Origin: Trachipleistophora hominis | Lineage: Eukaryota; Microsporidia; Pleistophoridae | Length of the DNA stretch: 64,000 nucleotides | Assembly: GCA_000316135.1 (NCBI GenBank) | Contig: JH993806.1 | Span: 17,664-81,663, forward strand | Direction: 5' to 3' | Part shown: positions 26,770 to 38,008 of the stretch, one piece after another | How positions within the stretch are numbered: position 1 is the first letter of the stretch | Layout: the number at the start of each line of letters is the position of its first letter | Position numbers and translations under genes: made by a program | Notes under the pieces: generated by a model | Told to the model about the DNA's origin: nothing | Databases searched by the model: none | Seen by the model: the letters and a program-made list of their open reading frames with translations, nothing else

Positions 26770-27600
26770 TCATATCAATACGCCATCATAACACTCCATC
26801 ACATTTTGACAGATACCTCTTCGAATTTCTACATCCACATTTGCTCTGACGGTTCCTCCTCCGGTAATTTCCATCGCAGCCTTTCTCAGATTGTACACAA
26901 GATTCTCATCCAAGTAAACACCGGATATCATCACACATCTAGACATATTTACAGTTAACTGCTTTTCAAACGAAATAGACCATCTTTTTTCGTCTTGCGC
27001 ACGTATGTTGTTCAGCATTGCAAGATGCTGTATCATCATGGCCTGATTAATCTCAAAGGAGGTTTTTTTGTGTTTGACGGACGTTTTGTTCGTGCCTGTT
27101 GGCACGTTCATTTTCTTGTTACTGTCGGGCCGGTTACTTGCATTAATGTATATCGATCGCTCTGGTCCTTCTAGTTTATCATTCGAATTTTCTTCTCGAT
27201 CACTCTCATCGTATGCTGGCATCGTGCATCCAACCACGTAAATCGTGTTGGTGTTTATTTTCAGCTGCTTTAAAACGCTACGCATTCTGTGCGGGTTAGC
27301 ACATATCTGCTCAGATGCGCTGTTCGCATTCTCATACACCATCTCTAAGGATACACTCACCTTTAGATCAGACAGCAGCATGTTAACGTAGTTCTCAACG
27401 CCTTCAACCATATTTCTAACCGATTCTTCAGCACGTGCGTACTCTAATCGCTTTCTTTTCTTAGGTATTTCATCTGCACTCTCGATTATATCGTACGCTA
27501 TCTTCCGAAATGCTATGTCTTCAAATACCACTTTGATTGGTACTTCGTAGTGCGTGTCAATTGTACATGTTAATGCAGTGAGAATGTGCAAAATGAGCAT
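26770..27600 (-). CDS. hypothetical secreted protein
   Basis: 276 residues. MLILHILTALTCTIDT is a short, plausible signal peptide. Next come a region rich in basic residues (PKKRKRLEYAR near 46-56), a polar, Asn/Lys/Ser-rich middle (about 130-180) that is probably disordered, and a C-terminal part (about 205-276) with regular beta/alpha patterning: CVMISGVYLDENLVYNLRKAAMEITGGGTVRANVDVEIRRG. No family was recognised. TATA-like CCATAAAAG lies about 22-30 bases upstream of the ATG, with no ACCC motif. If the leader is not cleaved, the basic cluster could instead be a nuclear signal. Confidence 0.65.
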   Translation of the reverse strand: MLILHILTALTCTIDTHYEVPIKVVFEDIAFRKIAYDIIESADEIPKKRKRLEYARAEESVRNMVEGVENYVNMLLSDLKVSVSLEMVYENANSASEQICANPHRMRSVLKQLKINTNTIYVVGCTMPAYDESDREENSNDKLEGPERSIYINASNRPDSNKKMNVPTGTNKTSVKHKKTSFEINQAMMIQHLAMLNNIRAQDEKRWSISFEKQLTVNMSRCVMISGVYLDENLVYNLRKAAMEITGGGTVRANVDVEIRRGICQNVMECYDGVLI

Positions 27601-29813
27601 TTGATGCGCAGTTTGACATTTCTTTTATGGACGTGCTGTTTGTGATGGATCTGAAACTCTTTGTGGTGATGTGTTGAATGATATACGGGCTGAGGTTGTA
27701 GTGGTAGTTGATGACGATGGTGTGCTGATGATAAGAATGTATTAATGTATTAAGGAAAATATGAACTGAAGGATGATGGTCATTATCATTGTATGTGTTT
27801 CATGAATCAAAGATTGGTGGCTGAGATAGGCTATGGCGGGATAGAGTGCTTGTATATGATACGTAGAATGATAATTAAATCTCTTTAGTAAAAAAAGACT
27901 GATAGCTAATAGATCGTAGCGGAAAAGATTATGTTGACTAGCCGTATAAAATGTTAATGAGTGACTAAATATAAAAACAATTGTGTGGTAATGAGTGATT
28001 GACAATACTCATGAATAATTAAAATAAATTAATTTTATATAAATCGGTATAAACATTGTTGATTTACGTAAAACAATAGCTTCAACACAAGCATATCATA
28101 CTTACAGGCTAGTTATCAATCCCATTTTATAGCTAATGCTTACAAAATCTACTCACCAATCGTTGCCGTAAAGGTTACATAACACAAAGAAGCAATTGAT
28201 GGACATTAATGAACATATTATGACGGGTTACTGATACTAACAAAAAATAATTTAATGATAATCATACGCTCAATCAAACCTGCTATATGAACACCACCAA
28301 ATTAATTTTGGCGGGTATGCTTAGAAACGATATCATCGATCGAATACCTGATTGTATATTTTTGTTGTTGTAACGATAAGAGAAGTTGGAGACTTAAAGA
28401 AGGTTAAAATAATTTGTTCGTAGAATGATATGATTATGAACATAAAGTGATATACAATGACTGAGAAGTTAATTTGATGTGGCTATAACACATATATTGA
28501 ATAAATGTAAAAATGTAGATACCAACTAAAAATTGTTACAAATTTTGGTGATAAAGAAAATATTCTTAATCATCGGATTTTTTAAATAAAACTCTTTCAA
28601 TCTTAAAAGAAAAATTATTTCTCGTACGAGTATCATTTATTTATAAGAGAGCTGTTGACATGGCCTATATATCTCCATAGGATTACTTCAAGAGTTCTCT
28701 AAATCTAATTTTATAAAAGCGTTTTGACGAATTTTCTGGTTAAAATGAGTGTAGTATTTAGCGTTAACGAACAAGAAACAATTTTGGTACAATTGATGAA
28801 ATACAAACATAAGTGATTAAACCGTTTACGGTATAATTTTTATTTTTTAATTTAGTAGGCGTTGTTATGAACAATCTTATGAAATACTGATATTGTAAGC
28901 TTTTTACATATATAACCAGTGCCTGATGTGTACAATACTTAATTGATTATACTCATCGTAGCATCACATAATGCTATAAATGAGAAAATGTTTAATCTCA
29001 TAGAAAGCATGAGAGGTTCAAGTGAAGATAGTTATAACGACATGAACGTTTTTAATGGATTGATTCTCTATCAGTACCAGTAAAAATACGACTTACAAAT
29101 TAAACAGAATGATTTATATAACTTAACTATTTACTCTTTTTTAACGAGTATTTATACCCGGGACATATCGGTCAAAGTAAAATAACATTTTACAAAGCAC
29201 CTCCTTATATGAAAGATAAATTATTCTTCCTCTCCAAAGGTTTAACGTACAGTTACAGGCTAATAATTTGTATAATATAACATATTTATTAACCGTAAAT
29301 AAAACTCTTTTCTTAAACGATATTACAATTGGCGGTTCATTACGTATTCTGAGTAATTAATATTTATACTTTTTTCAGATTGGACTACAACAGCGAATGA
29401 CTCGTTAAGCCTAAAAAAAGAGAAACAGTCGTATCACTAAATGGATGCGAATAGCTGTATGTGTAGTTTACATATTTTCCTAGTTCGTATAATTCTCAGG
29501 CTTTATAGAAAGATAGATAAATCGCACATAGTAGTAACATCGTTAAATTTCTATTCTTACTATCGAAAACGTAATATTTATCTAAGAACCAATCCTATGA
29601 AGGATTGTTTAGGTAGAAACTTACATTAAACAAAGAGTTTGGATAGCGGTGTAAGGCGTGTATCACAACACTTACATTAAAATGCACCACATATATTACA
29701 TCATTGTTCCAAATCCAATTTATTTCGTACATCTTATATCATCTAATCCTGTGCACGATCTAAAACCATTCTGCTGATAATCACAACATAAAAAGGATGC
29801 TCACATTCCATCA
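27601..29813. other. 2.2-kb AT-rich spacer
   Basis: No gene. Family A tail fragments occur at 27842-27898 (GATAATTAAATCTCTTTAGT plus A-run) and about 28578-28612 (TAAATAAAACTCTTTCAATC). A 62-residue frame at 29441-29629 is basic, irregular and not called. Confidence 0.5.
29787..29796 (+). promoter_or_regulatory. TATA-like element
   Basis: CATAAAAAGG, 18-27 bases before the ATG at 29814; identical to the box of the PMM gene. Confidence 0.5.
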
Positions 29814-30101
29814 ATGTCAACATACTTTCTTTTCATTTCGATAGCAATGTGCCGATTATCCCATTTCATTCCTTCATATACAATAGAACAGGTTAATTCA
29901 ATCGATGATAGCTCACATACTTCTAGTGAGGAGTACTTGGTAGACTTTAACGATTCAAAAGTGTATCTCAGGCACTTATCACCATATGAAAAGCACAGAA
30001 AGAGAGTGTTTTATTGCCATGGAAAACATGGCGATAAACATAGCAATTTTAACTATCACAGTTACCATTACAAAAGATGGAAGTTTGATGATAATAAATA
30101 A
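29814..30101 (+). CDS. small histidine-rich secreted protein
   Basis: 95 residues. MSTYFLFISIAMCRLSHFIPSY is a probable signal peptide. An acidic and serine-rich stretch follows (NSIDDSSHTSSEEYLVDFNDS), then a His/Tyr/Lys-rich C-terminal half (FYCHGKHGDKHSNFNYHSYHYKRW) with eight or more histidines in about 40 residues, which could bind metal. A good TATA-like box supports transcription. No family known. Being short, it needs expression or conservation evidence. Confidence 0.55.
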   Translation: MSTYFLFISIAMCRLSHFIPSYTIEQVNSIDDSSHTSSEEYLVDFNDSKVYLRHLSPYEKHRKRVFYCHGKHGDKHSNFNYHSYHYKRWKFDDNK

Positions 30102-30924
30102 GATTGATGATAGTAAGTGAATAGTGGCGTAGAATAAGAGGTAGTATTGTACGTTATATTGAAAAAGAATAAGAAAAAATATAATTAATTGATTTATGAA
30201 CGTTTTAGAAACAATTAGGTATGGAATAGTGATATAAATTACGAGCAATATTTTCTTGGACGATAATAAATAGTTAATTTACTAATTCTATTGCACATTA
30301 GATTGTATAATCCTCTTGGACACACATTCTATTTAGGACATACGAAGTGGTCAGGAACAACGTTCGTTTACCCAAATATGGAATTTCTCGTATACAAAGT
30401 AATAGTTTTGTATGAATATGAGGCATTCTAAACAGCAGTTAACCATTAGCTACTGTTTTTATTCGTGCACATAGAATTATTTAAGAAAACGACTCGTTTA
30501 TAAAACAATTCTTGCTCACAACACCCACAAATATTTAGATTATCTGCTGTGAGCAACTATTTCAAGTTAATACGTTATTATAGAAAGATTTAACACGTTG
30601 TTCATCGTTTAATTTTAAAACAATACCACCTAGAACACAATAAAGAAATAATTAAATTAACTTTTACTTAAAAATCATAGAACTCATTTTTTCAAACTTC
30701 ATTTAATTAAATTTACGTATATTCCAATATGTAAACGAACTTTACTTGTATAATAATGTTTAACATCTTTGAAATACCTTCTTATTATTACAGACCCAAA
30801 AACTAGCGTCAGTAAACCAAAGCCACAAGAATAGGAAAACCGGTCTAGAAACACACTTTTGTTGAAAAAAAATTTAAAGTGACAAATGAACAATTTCGGC
30901 AAAAAATCGCTTTTTCGCCAAAAA

Positions 30925-31172
30925 TCATAATCACGTCATCCTGTATTAGATTTGTTACACAATCACAACCAGATAATCACAGACCACATGTTTTATGGTC
31001 GCAACAGAACGAAGAAGTGATGTTGTTGTTCATTACTATTCTAAAGGGATTAGTAGCTCACCAAGCGTTTATAAACCATGCAGGATATGCATGCTCGCAG
31101 CACTATGGCGTTTTACCGGGTAAAACAGAAGGAGCTCATCATATAGCTCATTTAATGGAAAGCAACATGTAA
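30925..31172 (+). pseudogene. possible transposase relic
   Basis: An open stretch without a proper ATG (the frame opens at a GTG at 30879), of clearly higher GC than its flanks. It reads ...LFITILKGLVAHQAFINHAGY...GAHHIAHLMES. The INHA...GAH...ES series vaguely recalls the VNH(S)...G(A/V)HTQ.IES C-terminal block of Merlin/IS1016-type transposases. The match is weak and could be chance; decayed host coding sequence is equally possible. Confidence 0.25.
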
Positions 31173-31533
31173 TAGTAAATTTAATAACTAGATCTTTGGT
31201 CCAGATACGAAAACTTGCAGAATATTTAATAAAAAGGTATAATATTGAAATTTTGGTGCTTTTTAGATTGTAAAAGAGGTAAAAAACACCTCAATAGTAC
31301 GTGTTGAGGAGAGTACAGATGTGGTATGCTTTAATGCATGTTTAGATTTCAGTCAACAACTAAGAAAATCATTAAACTACAAAGACTAACATAATAAAAC
31401 ACAAAGTCCACAAACTTTTATCACGAAAATAAAACCGTGTCATTTACAACCATTTTATTCATTCAATCACGTTTTAATTTAGTTCAGATTACTGACAGCT
31501 CATTTTAACTTTCTACATGACAAATGGTCAGTT

Positions 31534-31635
31534 CCATAAACTAAAGATAGATAGCAATGGACGGTCCTAATGGGCCAAAAAAGTGCTTATATGACGTTAT
31601 GTAATAGAAAAGTAAATAAAGATACTTAAAAAAAC
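31534..31635 (+). repeat. Family A element, diverged full-length copy
   Basis: CCATAAACTAAAGATAGATA, then the stem GGTCC-TAAT-GGGCC (one pair changed to a G-T wobble), AAAGTAAATAAAGATAC and an A-run. Confidence 0.7.
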
Positions 31636-32629
31636 AAATGGTTCATCTTTACTGAGAAGATTTAATATAACTAAATTTAATATAACTAAATATTGAATTG
31701 GTAGCTTCTTCATAACATTCTGCTTTACAATTTAGCATTTATTTAAAAAGCACTTTCGTCCACCAATTCTCACATCTCCTATAATTTTTACATTCTAAAA
31801 ATTTGGTTATACATTCAATAGGTTTTCTATATTGATAAATGTGTTTCCTTTATTCATCCGCTATCAAATGTTACCAGCAGCACCGTTGGTCATAAATCGT
31901 TTATTTTCATTCTTCTTCATGCTACATCTCTCAAGTTCAAGTCATTTTTACACTCCATGAGATATTCACAATAAGATATTTTCGGCTATAATTAGTATTA
32001 TATAAGGTGTAGAATCTTTCGTTGTATAACTAAAAGCGTCTTTATTTATTTTCACTACATCACCACGTACGTAGATATTCTGATCATTTAGCATCTCACA
32101 CTTTGATAAAATCTTTTTTCTCTTGAAACGTAATGCAAATTTAATTTGACAGTTTCCATCAGTGCGTGTAATTTTTTCTCATTGACCTAAAATTGGAAAA
32201 AACAGAAATTATTTGCCATGATTGCGATCATAACAGGTCCTTAAAGAAGAATACAGTTTTTGCTAATTAATATTGATGTGTTAGAGAAGGCGTGTATGAT
32301 CTGATAAATAAGAAGGATGTTTAGTCGCTGAATCCTTAAACAAAGTTCCTCTGAAACAAGCCGCAAAAAATATTTGTCTGGTGAGACATGACAAACGTAT
32401 TTTAATGGTGATCTTTTTCGCCTTGCTGTTTAGAATGTTCCCTGTAAGGTGTGTGAAACGACAAATAAGGACACTTTTAAAGAAAAACAATAAAAATTAT
32501 ACAACCAAAAGTACTCATTCAAAACATCCTTTCACATCTCATTAGACCAACAAACCGTGCCAAGTCACAATTTTCCATTTCCATCCTTTTTCGGTTTTTT
32601 ACCTCTCAGTACTCCCAAAATTTCCAAAA

Positions 32630-32639
32630 AATATAAAAG
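32630..32639 (+). promoter_or_regulatory. TATA-like element of the cyclin gene
   Basis: AATATAAAAG, 23-32 bases before the ATG at 32662. It lies inside the upstream extension of the frame that begins at GTG 32557, which supports the ATG at 32662. Confidence 0.5.
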
Positions 32640-32661
32640 CGTGCAAAGCCTTGCAAAGCCA

Positions 32662-33213
32662 ATGCTTATCGACATAACAAATCTGCCACGAATACCGACC
32701 AAAACGTTCAAACTGACCATTCACAGATCAACAAACCGTGCGAAGCTGCTACGTTGGTTGTTCGAGGTAACCGTTGATTTCAAGCTCATGCTTGACACGC
32801 ACATACTGGCCATACGAATTTTTGATTTCTACGTGGAGAACATGAGGGGAGTGTGCACGGATGAGATGCAGAAGACGGGGATTTGTGCGCTGTTTTTGGC
32901 TAGCAAGCTGTTTGAGGTAAACGTGCGCCGTGCGTGTGAATATGCGTGTGTTACGGGCGGTGCATGCACTGAGGAAGAGATGGTGAGCATGGAGAGGATG
33001 ATTTTGGAGCGCCTTAATTTTGAGATGCCGCTGGTCGAAATTGAGGACGAGAAAATGAAAATTGCGGTGGTGAGTGTGCTAGAGAGCACGAAGGCAACGG
33101 AGTGGGAGCGTGTGATAGAGGAAGCGAAGAAAACGATGAGTGGCATTGAGGAGGGCAATGCCGGAAAAGCCGTGGTGTTTTACATGGGGATGATGAAGAG
33201 CAACACTGTTTAA
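32662..33213 (+). CDS. cyclin (single cyclin box)
   Basis: 183 residues. Residues 24-120 fit a cyclin N-terminal box: NRAKLLRWLFEVTVDFKLMLDTHILAIRIFDFYV (helices 1-2; compare MRxxLVxWL...H.A..LfD.Yl), then KTGICALFLASKLFEV (helix 3 with the ASK signature at 80-82), then CTEEEMVSMERMILERLNFEMP (helices 4-5, where ERMILERLNF is typical). There is little room for the second cyclin fold, so it is a one-box protein, as in some Pho80/Cig-like or reduced parasite cyclins. It should activate a cyclin-dependent kinase; which one cannot be told. The ATG at 32662 is used; the longer frame begins at GTG and contains the TATA box. Confidence 0.85.
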   Translation: MLIDITNLPRIPTKTFKLTIHRSTNRAKLLRWLFEVTVDFKLMLDTHILAIRIFDFYVENMRGVCTDEMQKTGICALFLASKLFEVNVRRACEYACVTGGACTEEEMVSMERMILERLNFEMPLVEIEDEKMKIAVVSVLESTKATEWERVIEEAKKTMSGIEEGNAGKAVVFYMGMMKSNTV

Positions 33214-34379
33214 TTAAAATCCTTTAAATTACATTATTTAAAAAATGAAGTGTAGTGCTGTATGAGGAGTGATGGGGGCAAAAGGGGAGTGTAGGGATTG
33301 AAAATTAAAAATGCCTTTAATAATAAACTCCTTTGAAATGGTGTTTTAATTATTGAATATAGGATTAAGGCTATGGTTGAAAGGAATAAGATTGAGCTGA
33401 GAACGAAAAAAAAATAGGCGATGGGAGAGAGAATAGGATTGCTAATGAAAATATGATCAAAATAAAAAAATAAAACAAGGACGAGGACATTAGAAAATTG
33501 TTGGTATGATGTGAAATGATAATTAAAAGCTTTTTTAAAAAAATAAAAATAATGTAAAATAGAAATATTGGATGAAACATTCTCATCACGTCTTTGGGTG
33601 AACAACTGTAGACAGAGAATACATAGCATAGTATGAATAAAATTTATGAAGAAAAGTGCGTAATAGAGGATAATTATTGAATTAATTTCGTTTCTTATAG
33701 ATTAACATGCGATGATAAATGTTGTTTAGTCTAGAAACGGTGCTCGCTACAATCTTCATATTTACCAGCGATAACATTCATAATGCCGTAACAGACCGGC
33801 AACTTAGTAGTAAAATATTAAACGCTCTCTAGTACGTGATTAGTTCAATCAGACATAAATTTATTTTATGTGTATGATTTGTGCTTGTACGTAATTAAAT
33901 GCTGTTCCGAATGCAATTATGACCAATTTAGGCCGAAGGTTTAAACTTGCGCATTCGTAAAAGCTCGTAATTCATATTGCTGTGCATCAGGGATCGTTAG
34001 GAAATCGAACGATATTAAAATACTTTGTTAACTTGAATAGAATTTATTCCAAAATATTAGTAACGAAGAAAAAGTTAGTAAAACATCGCGTAAATACACC
34101 ATGTTGCTACTGTTCATCAAACAACAGCACTACGATTAGAAACAATTGGTAAAAAATGCTGTGCTGATTTGAAAGATACGTTTACAACGAAACGTTTTGT
34201 TAAGAAATGCAGATAATAGTACCGTATGAATAGTAAATAAGTTATTTGATCGCTTTTAACACAAATATACTACTTAAAATGTTCAATTCTATGATCGATT
34301 AGAAGCATAAAATGCACGTACAGTGTAGGATCTTTCATTCTCAACTATTTTTATTACATCGTACTTTTGTTAATGTTCA
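33214..34379. other. Spacer
   Basis: A family A tail-like piece lies at about 33500-33550 (GATGTGAAATGATAATTAAA then A/T runs). The 131-residue frame on minus (33234-33629) is hydrophobic because it reads A-rich spacer and the repeat in antisense, so it is not called. Confidence 0.5.
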
Positions 34380-34583
34380 TTATTTAATGTGGTTGATCGT
34401 GCCGTTAAAGTCTTTTCGAATAGATTCAAACTCCCTCTTCAAACTTTCCAAGTCACCCTCTTCCATCATCAGCTTATCCATTTTACCTGCTATTCGTGTG
34501 ATGATTTCGTTTATTTCCTTTTTTCTGTACGAACTTTCCATTGCCATGATGAAAATTTTTTTGATTTCTGCTGAGTAGGACAT
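34380..34583 (-). CDS. short coiled-coil protein
   Basis: 67 residues from ATG 34583. The frame runs seven codons further only to a TTG, and an ACCCCCTGGCAA motif directly precedes this ATG. Almost the entire protein is one amphipathic helix with heptad character (EINEIITRIAGKMDKLMMEEGDLESLKREFESIRKDFN). This resembles small subunits of prefoldin-, kinetochore- or Mediator-type complexes, but no family is recognised. The house-keeping-type ACCC motif argues against a secreted role. Confidence 0.6.
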   Translation of the reverse strand: MSYSAEIKKIFIMAMESSYRKKEINEIITRIAGKMDKLMMEEGDLESLKREFESIRKDFNGTINHIK

Positions 34584-35302
34584 TTGCCAGGGGGTAAGGG
34601 ACAAGTTAGGGCTGTTGGAACGAAGGAAAATAAATTGTTACTGTATGTAAATTATGACCGGATAATGGTATGAAATACACTGCTGTAACACAACATCTAT
34701 CTTTAATACTATAAACGGCATACAGAAAGCAAAATATAACATTATTGCCAATAAAATGATTGTATTGCATGTAATAACGATAAAACAGACAGGTTGTGGT
34801 TTATCTGTCGTTGAGAAATATAAAAGAGCACTTAGATGATTCATTAAAAGATTATTATGTTTTGGTGCAACGTAGGAGTACAACTAATTTATGATGTCGT
34901 ACAAACACGTATTAAAGAACATTTAACACTGTTTGTACAATAAAATGGTCGTCAAGTCTATTTAATGGTAGATATTGCGATGCAACTGTGTAATTTCTGC
35001 GCTAAAAGAGTATACCGCGCTTAAAAATCAATTTATTTTGATTATGGCCGTATTTTAATACAATTAGATCGTCGTTATTAATTCTCTAAATAAATAACAC
35101 GCCATAAAGTACGATTACGATAAATTAACATAAAATCTGTAGATACACTAATATGAGCTTGTTTCGTTATTAGTTGCAACACTTAGCTGTTGCAATAGTA
35201 CAAAGTCTTGTCATAAATATCGATTTTATCACCGGCTCTGTAATTTTTCGTATCAATCCGTTTATTTATGCCAGTTTCATTTATAATTTGATAACGTTGC
35301 TA
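34584..35302. other. Spacer
   Basis: About 700 AT-rich bases with no gene or repeat recognised. Confidence 0.5.
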
Positions 35303-36427
35303 TTACAGCTCGTGCACACAGTTTCCCTCTACAAGATATACCTTCCCATCAACAATGGTTACACCTATAATTTCGTTCTCGTATTTAATATCGTTTACAA
35401 TTTTTAACTGCTCAATAACAATCAGACGATGCTGTCCGCAGACATAAATTCTATTAAAGTATGTCTTAACATCTTTTATGTATCGGATGCTGAGCTCAAT
35501 CTTATCGTCTTCTATAAAAAGTTTGCTGGTAGTGGCTATCACAAAAAGAGGATTCGTCATGAAGGCTGTAACAGGCATATCATAGTGCTTCGTTGTTAAA
35601 CTGGCTTGTGCATCTCTCTCATCGTATCTGTACTGTAAATATGTTCCATCTTTGGAAAATAAATGAAATACATCATTGCTATGATCCACGAGTGTTATCG
35701 GCGTATTGTGTCGCACTAACAGTTGCTTCTGATTGTCAGTCATACTTATGTTTCTAATCACGTATACACTTCCATCGGTGCATGTAACGATTAAAATATT
35801 GTTCTTAAGGATAAATGCAACAATATCTTTGTCAAATTGCTGTTTGCCTCTTAAAATAAATTCTTTATCACTAGTTGGTCTGACGACAGATGCAACATGG
35901 TGACTGTAGCTATTATCTTCAAGATTGTGACACAAACCCTCAGGTTCTTTCATGTCATAAACTTCAATACAATCCGGTTCTGATAGGAAAGCCGCTTGAT
36001 CACTATCAACACAGAACTCTCTTTTCTGCAAATTCGATATCTTTTTGAATCCGCGATAGAACCCGTTTCTACACAACAAATAACCATCTTTTACCCTTAG
36101 AACATCATCATCAACGTTGAAAACGTTAACCTTCTCGTAGAAGATTTCTAGCTTACCCTCATCTTCGTATACGTCTCCGAGCTCGGAAAATGGTTTTGCC
36201 GAATAAAATTTATAAAAATCACTGGTGTTAAAATGGTCGTTTAAGATGGATTTCAAGTGATTTCTGGTGGTGTTTGACGGAAGATGAAAGATTAATGCAT
36301 CGTTGGTTGTTTTAGAAATGAGAGAAACCACTTGAAACATATCCTCTTGGTGCATTCGAAGGGATGTGAAAAATAAGGAGAAATCAAATGGTAGTGAAAA
36401 AATCTGTGAACTAAAGATCGCTGCCAT
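35303..36427 (-). CDS. beta-propeller-like protein of unknown family
   Basis: 374 residues. From about residue 105 on, short beta-type segments alternate with turns roughly every 10-12 residues (DGYLLCRNGFYRGFKKI, IVAFILKNNILIVTCTDGSVYVIRNI, NDVFHLFSKDGTYLQYRYDE, FMTNPLFVIATTSKLFIEDDKIE, FNRIYVCGQHRLIVIEQLKIV, IIGVTIVDGKVYLVEGNCV), as in WD40-like or related propellers. The GH/WD dipeptides are not conserved, so the family is unclear. The N-terminal ~100 residues are helical. ACCCATC precedes the ATG, and a minus-strand ACTATAAGAG box lies about 27-36 bases upstream. It could be a WD40 subunit of a nuclear, vesicle-coat or tRNA-modification complex, but the sequence does not decide. Confidence 0.65.
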   Translation of the reverse strand: MAAIFSSQIFSLPFDFSLFFTSLRMHQEDMFQVVSLISKTTNDALIFHLPSNTTRNHLKSILNDHFNTSDFYKFYSAKPFSELGDVYEDEGKLEIFYEKVNVFNVDDDVLRVKDGYLLCRNGFYRGFKKISNLQKREFCVDSDQAAFLSEPDCIEVYDMKEPEGLCHNLEDNSYSHHVASVVRPTSDKEFILRGKQQFDKDIVAFILKNNILIVTCTDGSVYVIRNISMTDNQKQLLVRHNTPITLVDHSNDVFHLFSKDGTYLQYRYDERDAQASLTTKHYDMPVTAFMTNPLFVIATTSKLFIEDDKIELSIRYIKDVKTYFNRIYVCGQHRLIVIEQLKIVNDIKYENEIIGVTIVDGKVYLVEGNCVHEL

Positions 36428-38008
36428 GATGGGTCTTGCAGAAATAAAAAATGCTCTTATAGTTTAAAAGTTAAGAAAGGATAAATATTAGTATGAAGAA
36501 ATGAACAGCATGTGATTACATCCATAATAATTATAGTTGAAAATTTGTGAACAAAAATAAATTTCTTTTTCAAAATGGTACAATTTTAGAGAGTATGAAG
36601 CCACTCCTGAAAACATGATACAGATCCGAATAAAGGTAGTTGGCTATGTAATTAAGTTAGATAGATACCGATCAAATTTGATTTTTTATACACTGCTGAA
36701 TTTTTTTGTTCTTTTTCTCAGTAAATAGTTCTTATAGCTCGGTGATGTCTACATTCCATATAATATACAAAAGACTATTCGAATAGAACTATTTCAGCCA
36801 ATAAAATATTTTTATTATTAACAAAACTTTTTCCTCTTGTGCAGTTATTGATTTTGTACATTATAATCTCGATTTAGAAAATTTACAATTGTTTTTTTGA
36901 TGATTCGCTTCACTCACAGCAAAATTATAATTTTCAGGATTCTATTGAATCAAACTTGTAAACTTGAATTACGGATTCCAACAAGCATAAATTAACAAGC
37001 TCTTTATTGCTACAATACAATTTGTGGATGCGCAAATCACGATAAATCGCTTGATAGCGTCAAAAATTTTTAAACCTAATAACAACGATTCAATTCACCA
37101 TGGTAATATAATGGCTTTATAACTTAAGACTTGATAAATCATTTGTACGACTGTCGGGTACAGGTTATTGAGTTTCAGCAATATCAATTATTTTTTATCT
37201 GAACCCCAACAACAAAATGCTAAAATTCATGATATATCCTATATGGATATGACTATCAAAACAAATTGTGATTTATTGAGACATAAATACAAATAATGAT
37301 CGACAGCAAATTTCGGAAACTGAAAATTTTTGATAATGATGGTAGAGATTGAAAGCAGCAGATGGGGGCAAAAACCAAGAAACGTTCATCTCGAGTGTTC
37401 TTGCAAGGGAATTGTGTTATATGAACCAGGGATTGTGTTCTTGTGTCCGGTATCGTCTTATCATTCGGCGTGAGAAATGTATCTTACGTTCTTTGAACGC
37501 TCTCTTTTAGAGAGAATTACGAATACTTTAACATATTATTTATTGTATGCAAAAATATATAGGATACCGTTTGCTTCGGATAACAGTCATAGATTACAAC
37601 CCATGATTGAAACCGCGAGAAGGCAATTTATTATATAGGTTCGAAGTGTGTGCAAATAATGCATACTTGATAATCTCAAATAATACGCAACACGCAATTT
37701 GTACTTAAACATTATCAGGAGGGATATCCAAAGCAAAAGCAATTATATAGTTCGTTAAGATTATAACTTTTTGCAACGAAAAAATCTGTTGCTCGAAAAT
37801 AAAACTGGTGAAAATCGAGAAGCGATGAGTATATGGTTAAAAACTAACCATAGGGGTATCATGATTAACGTTTTAAATTAATGTTAAAACTTCCATATGA
37901 AACTTTATGCAGAATTGATGACTTGTATAACAACAAAAAATACACTTGAAAATGAAATCTACAATGTAAATTTTAATTTAATGAATTATTCTCGGCGAAT
38001 TTCTGGCT
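36428..38008. other. 1.6-kb spacer with possible transposase relic
   Basis: AT-rich except for the higher-GC stretch at 37336-37660. No other feature seen. Confidence 0.5.
37336..37660 (+). pseudogene. possible Merlin/IS1016-type transposase N-terminal relic
   Basis: Starting at ATG 37336 the plus strand reads RWGQKPRNVHLECSCKGIVL, then FLCPVSSYHSA and a stop. One codon after that stop, in the same frame, it continues MYLTFFERSLLERITNTL and YYLLYAKI. The order CxC..., FxCP, S.., FFERSLL, then a helix resembles the zinc-ribbon plus (S/T)xRxGSFFxxSKL start of Merlin-type transposases. It is broken by stops. The assignment is tentative. Confidence 0.3.

Larger units (their letters stand above)
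30102..32629. other. 2.5-kb spacer with coding relic and family A copy
   Basis: AT-rich. It contains a higher-GC open stretch at 30925-31172 (listed separately) and a family A copy at 31534-31635. A 69-residue frame on minus at 32281-32490 is not convincing. Confidence 0.5.

Noticed and set aside
32557..32661. GTG-started extension of the cyclin
   Set aside because: Non-ATG start, and the TATA-like box lies inside it.
33234..33629. 131-residue hydrophobic frame on the minus strand
   Set aside because: Phe/Leu/Ser-rich because it reads A-rich spacer and a family A tail in antisense; no promoter motif.
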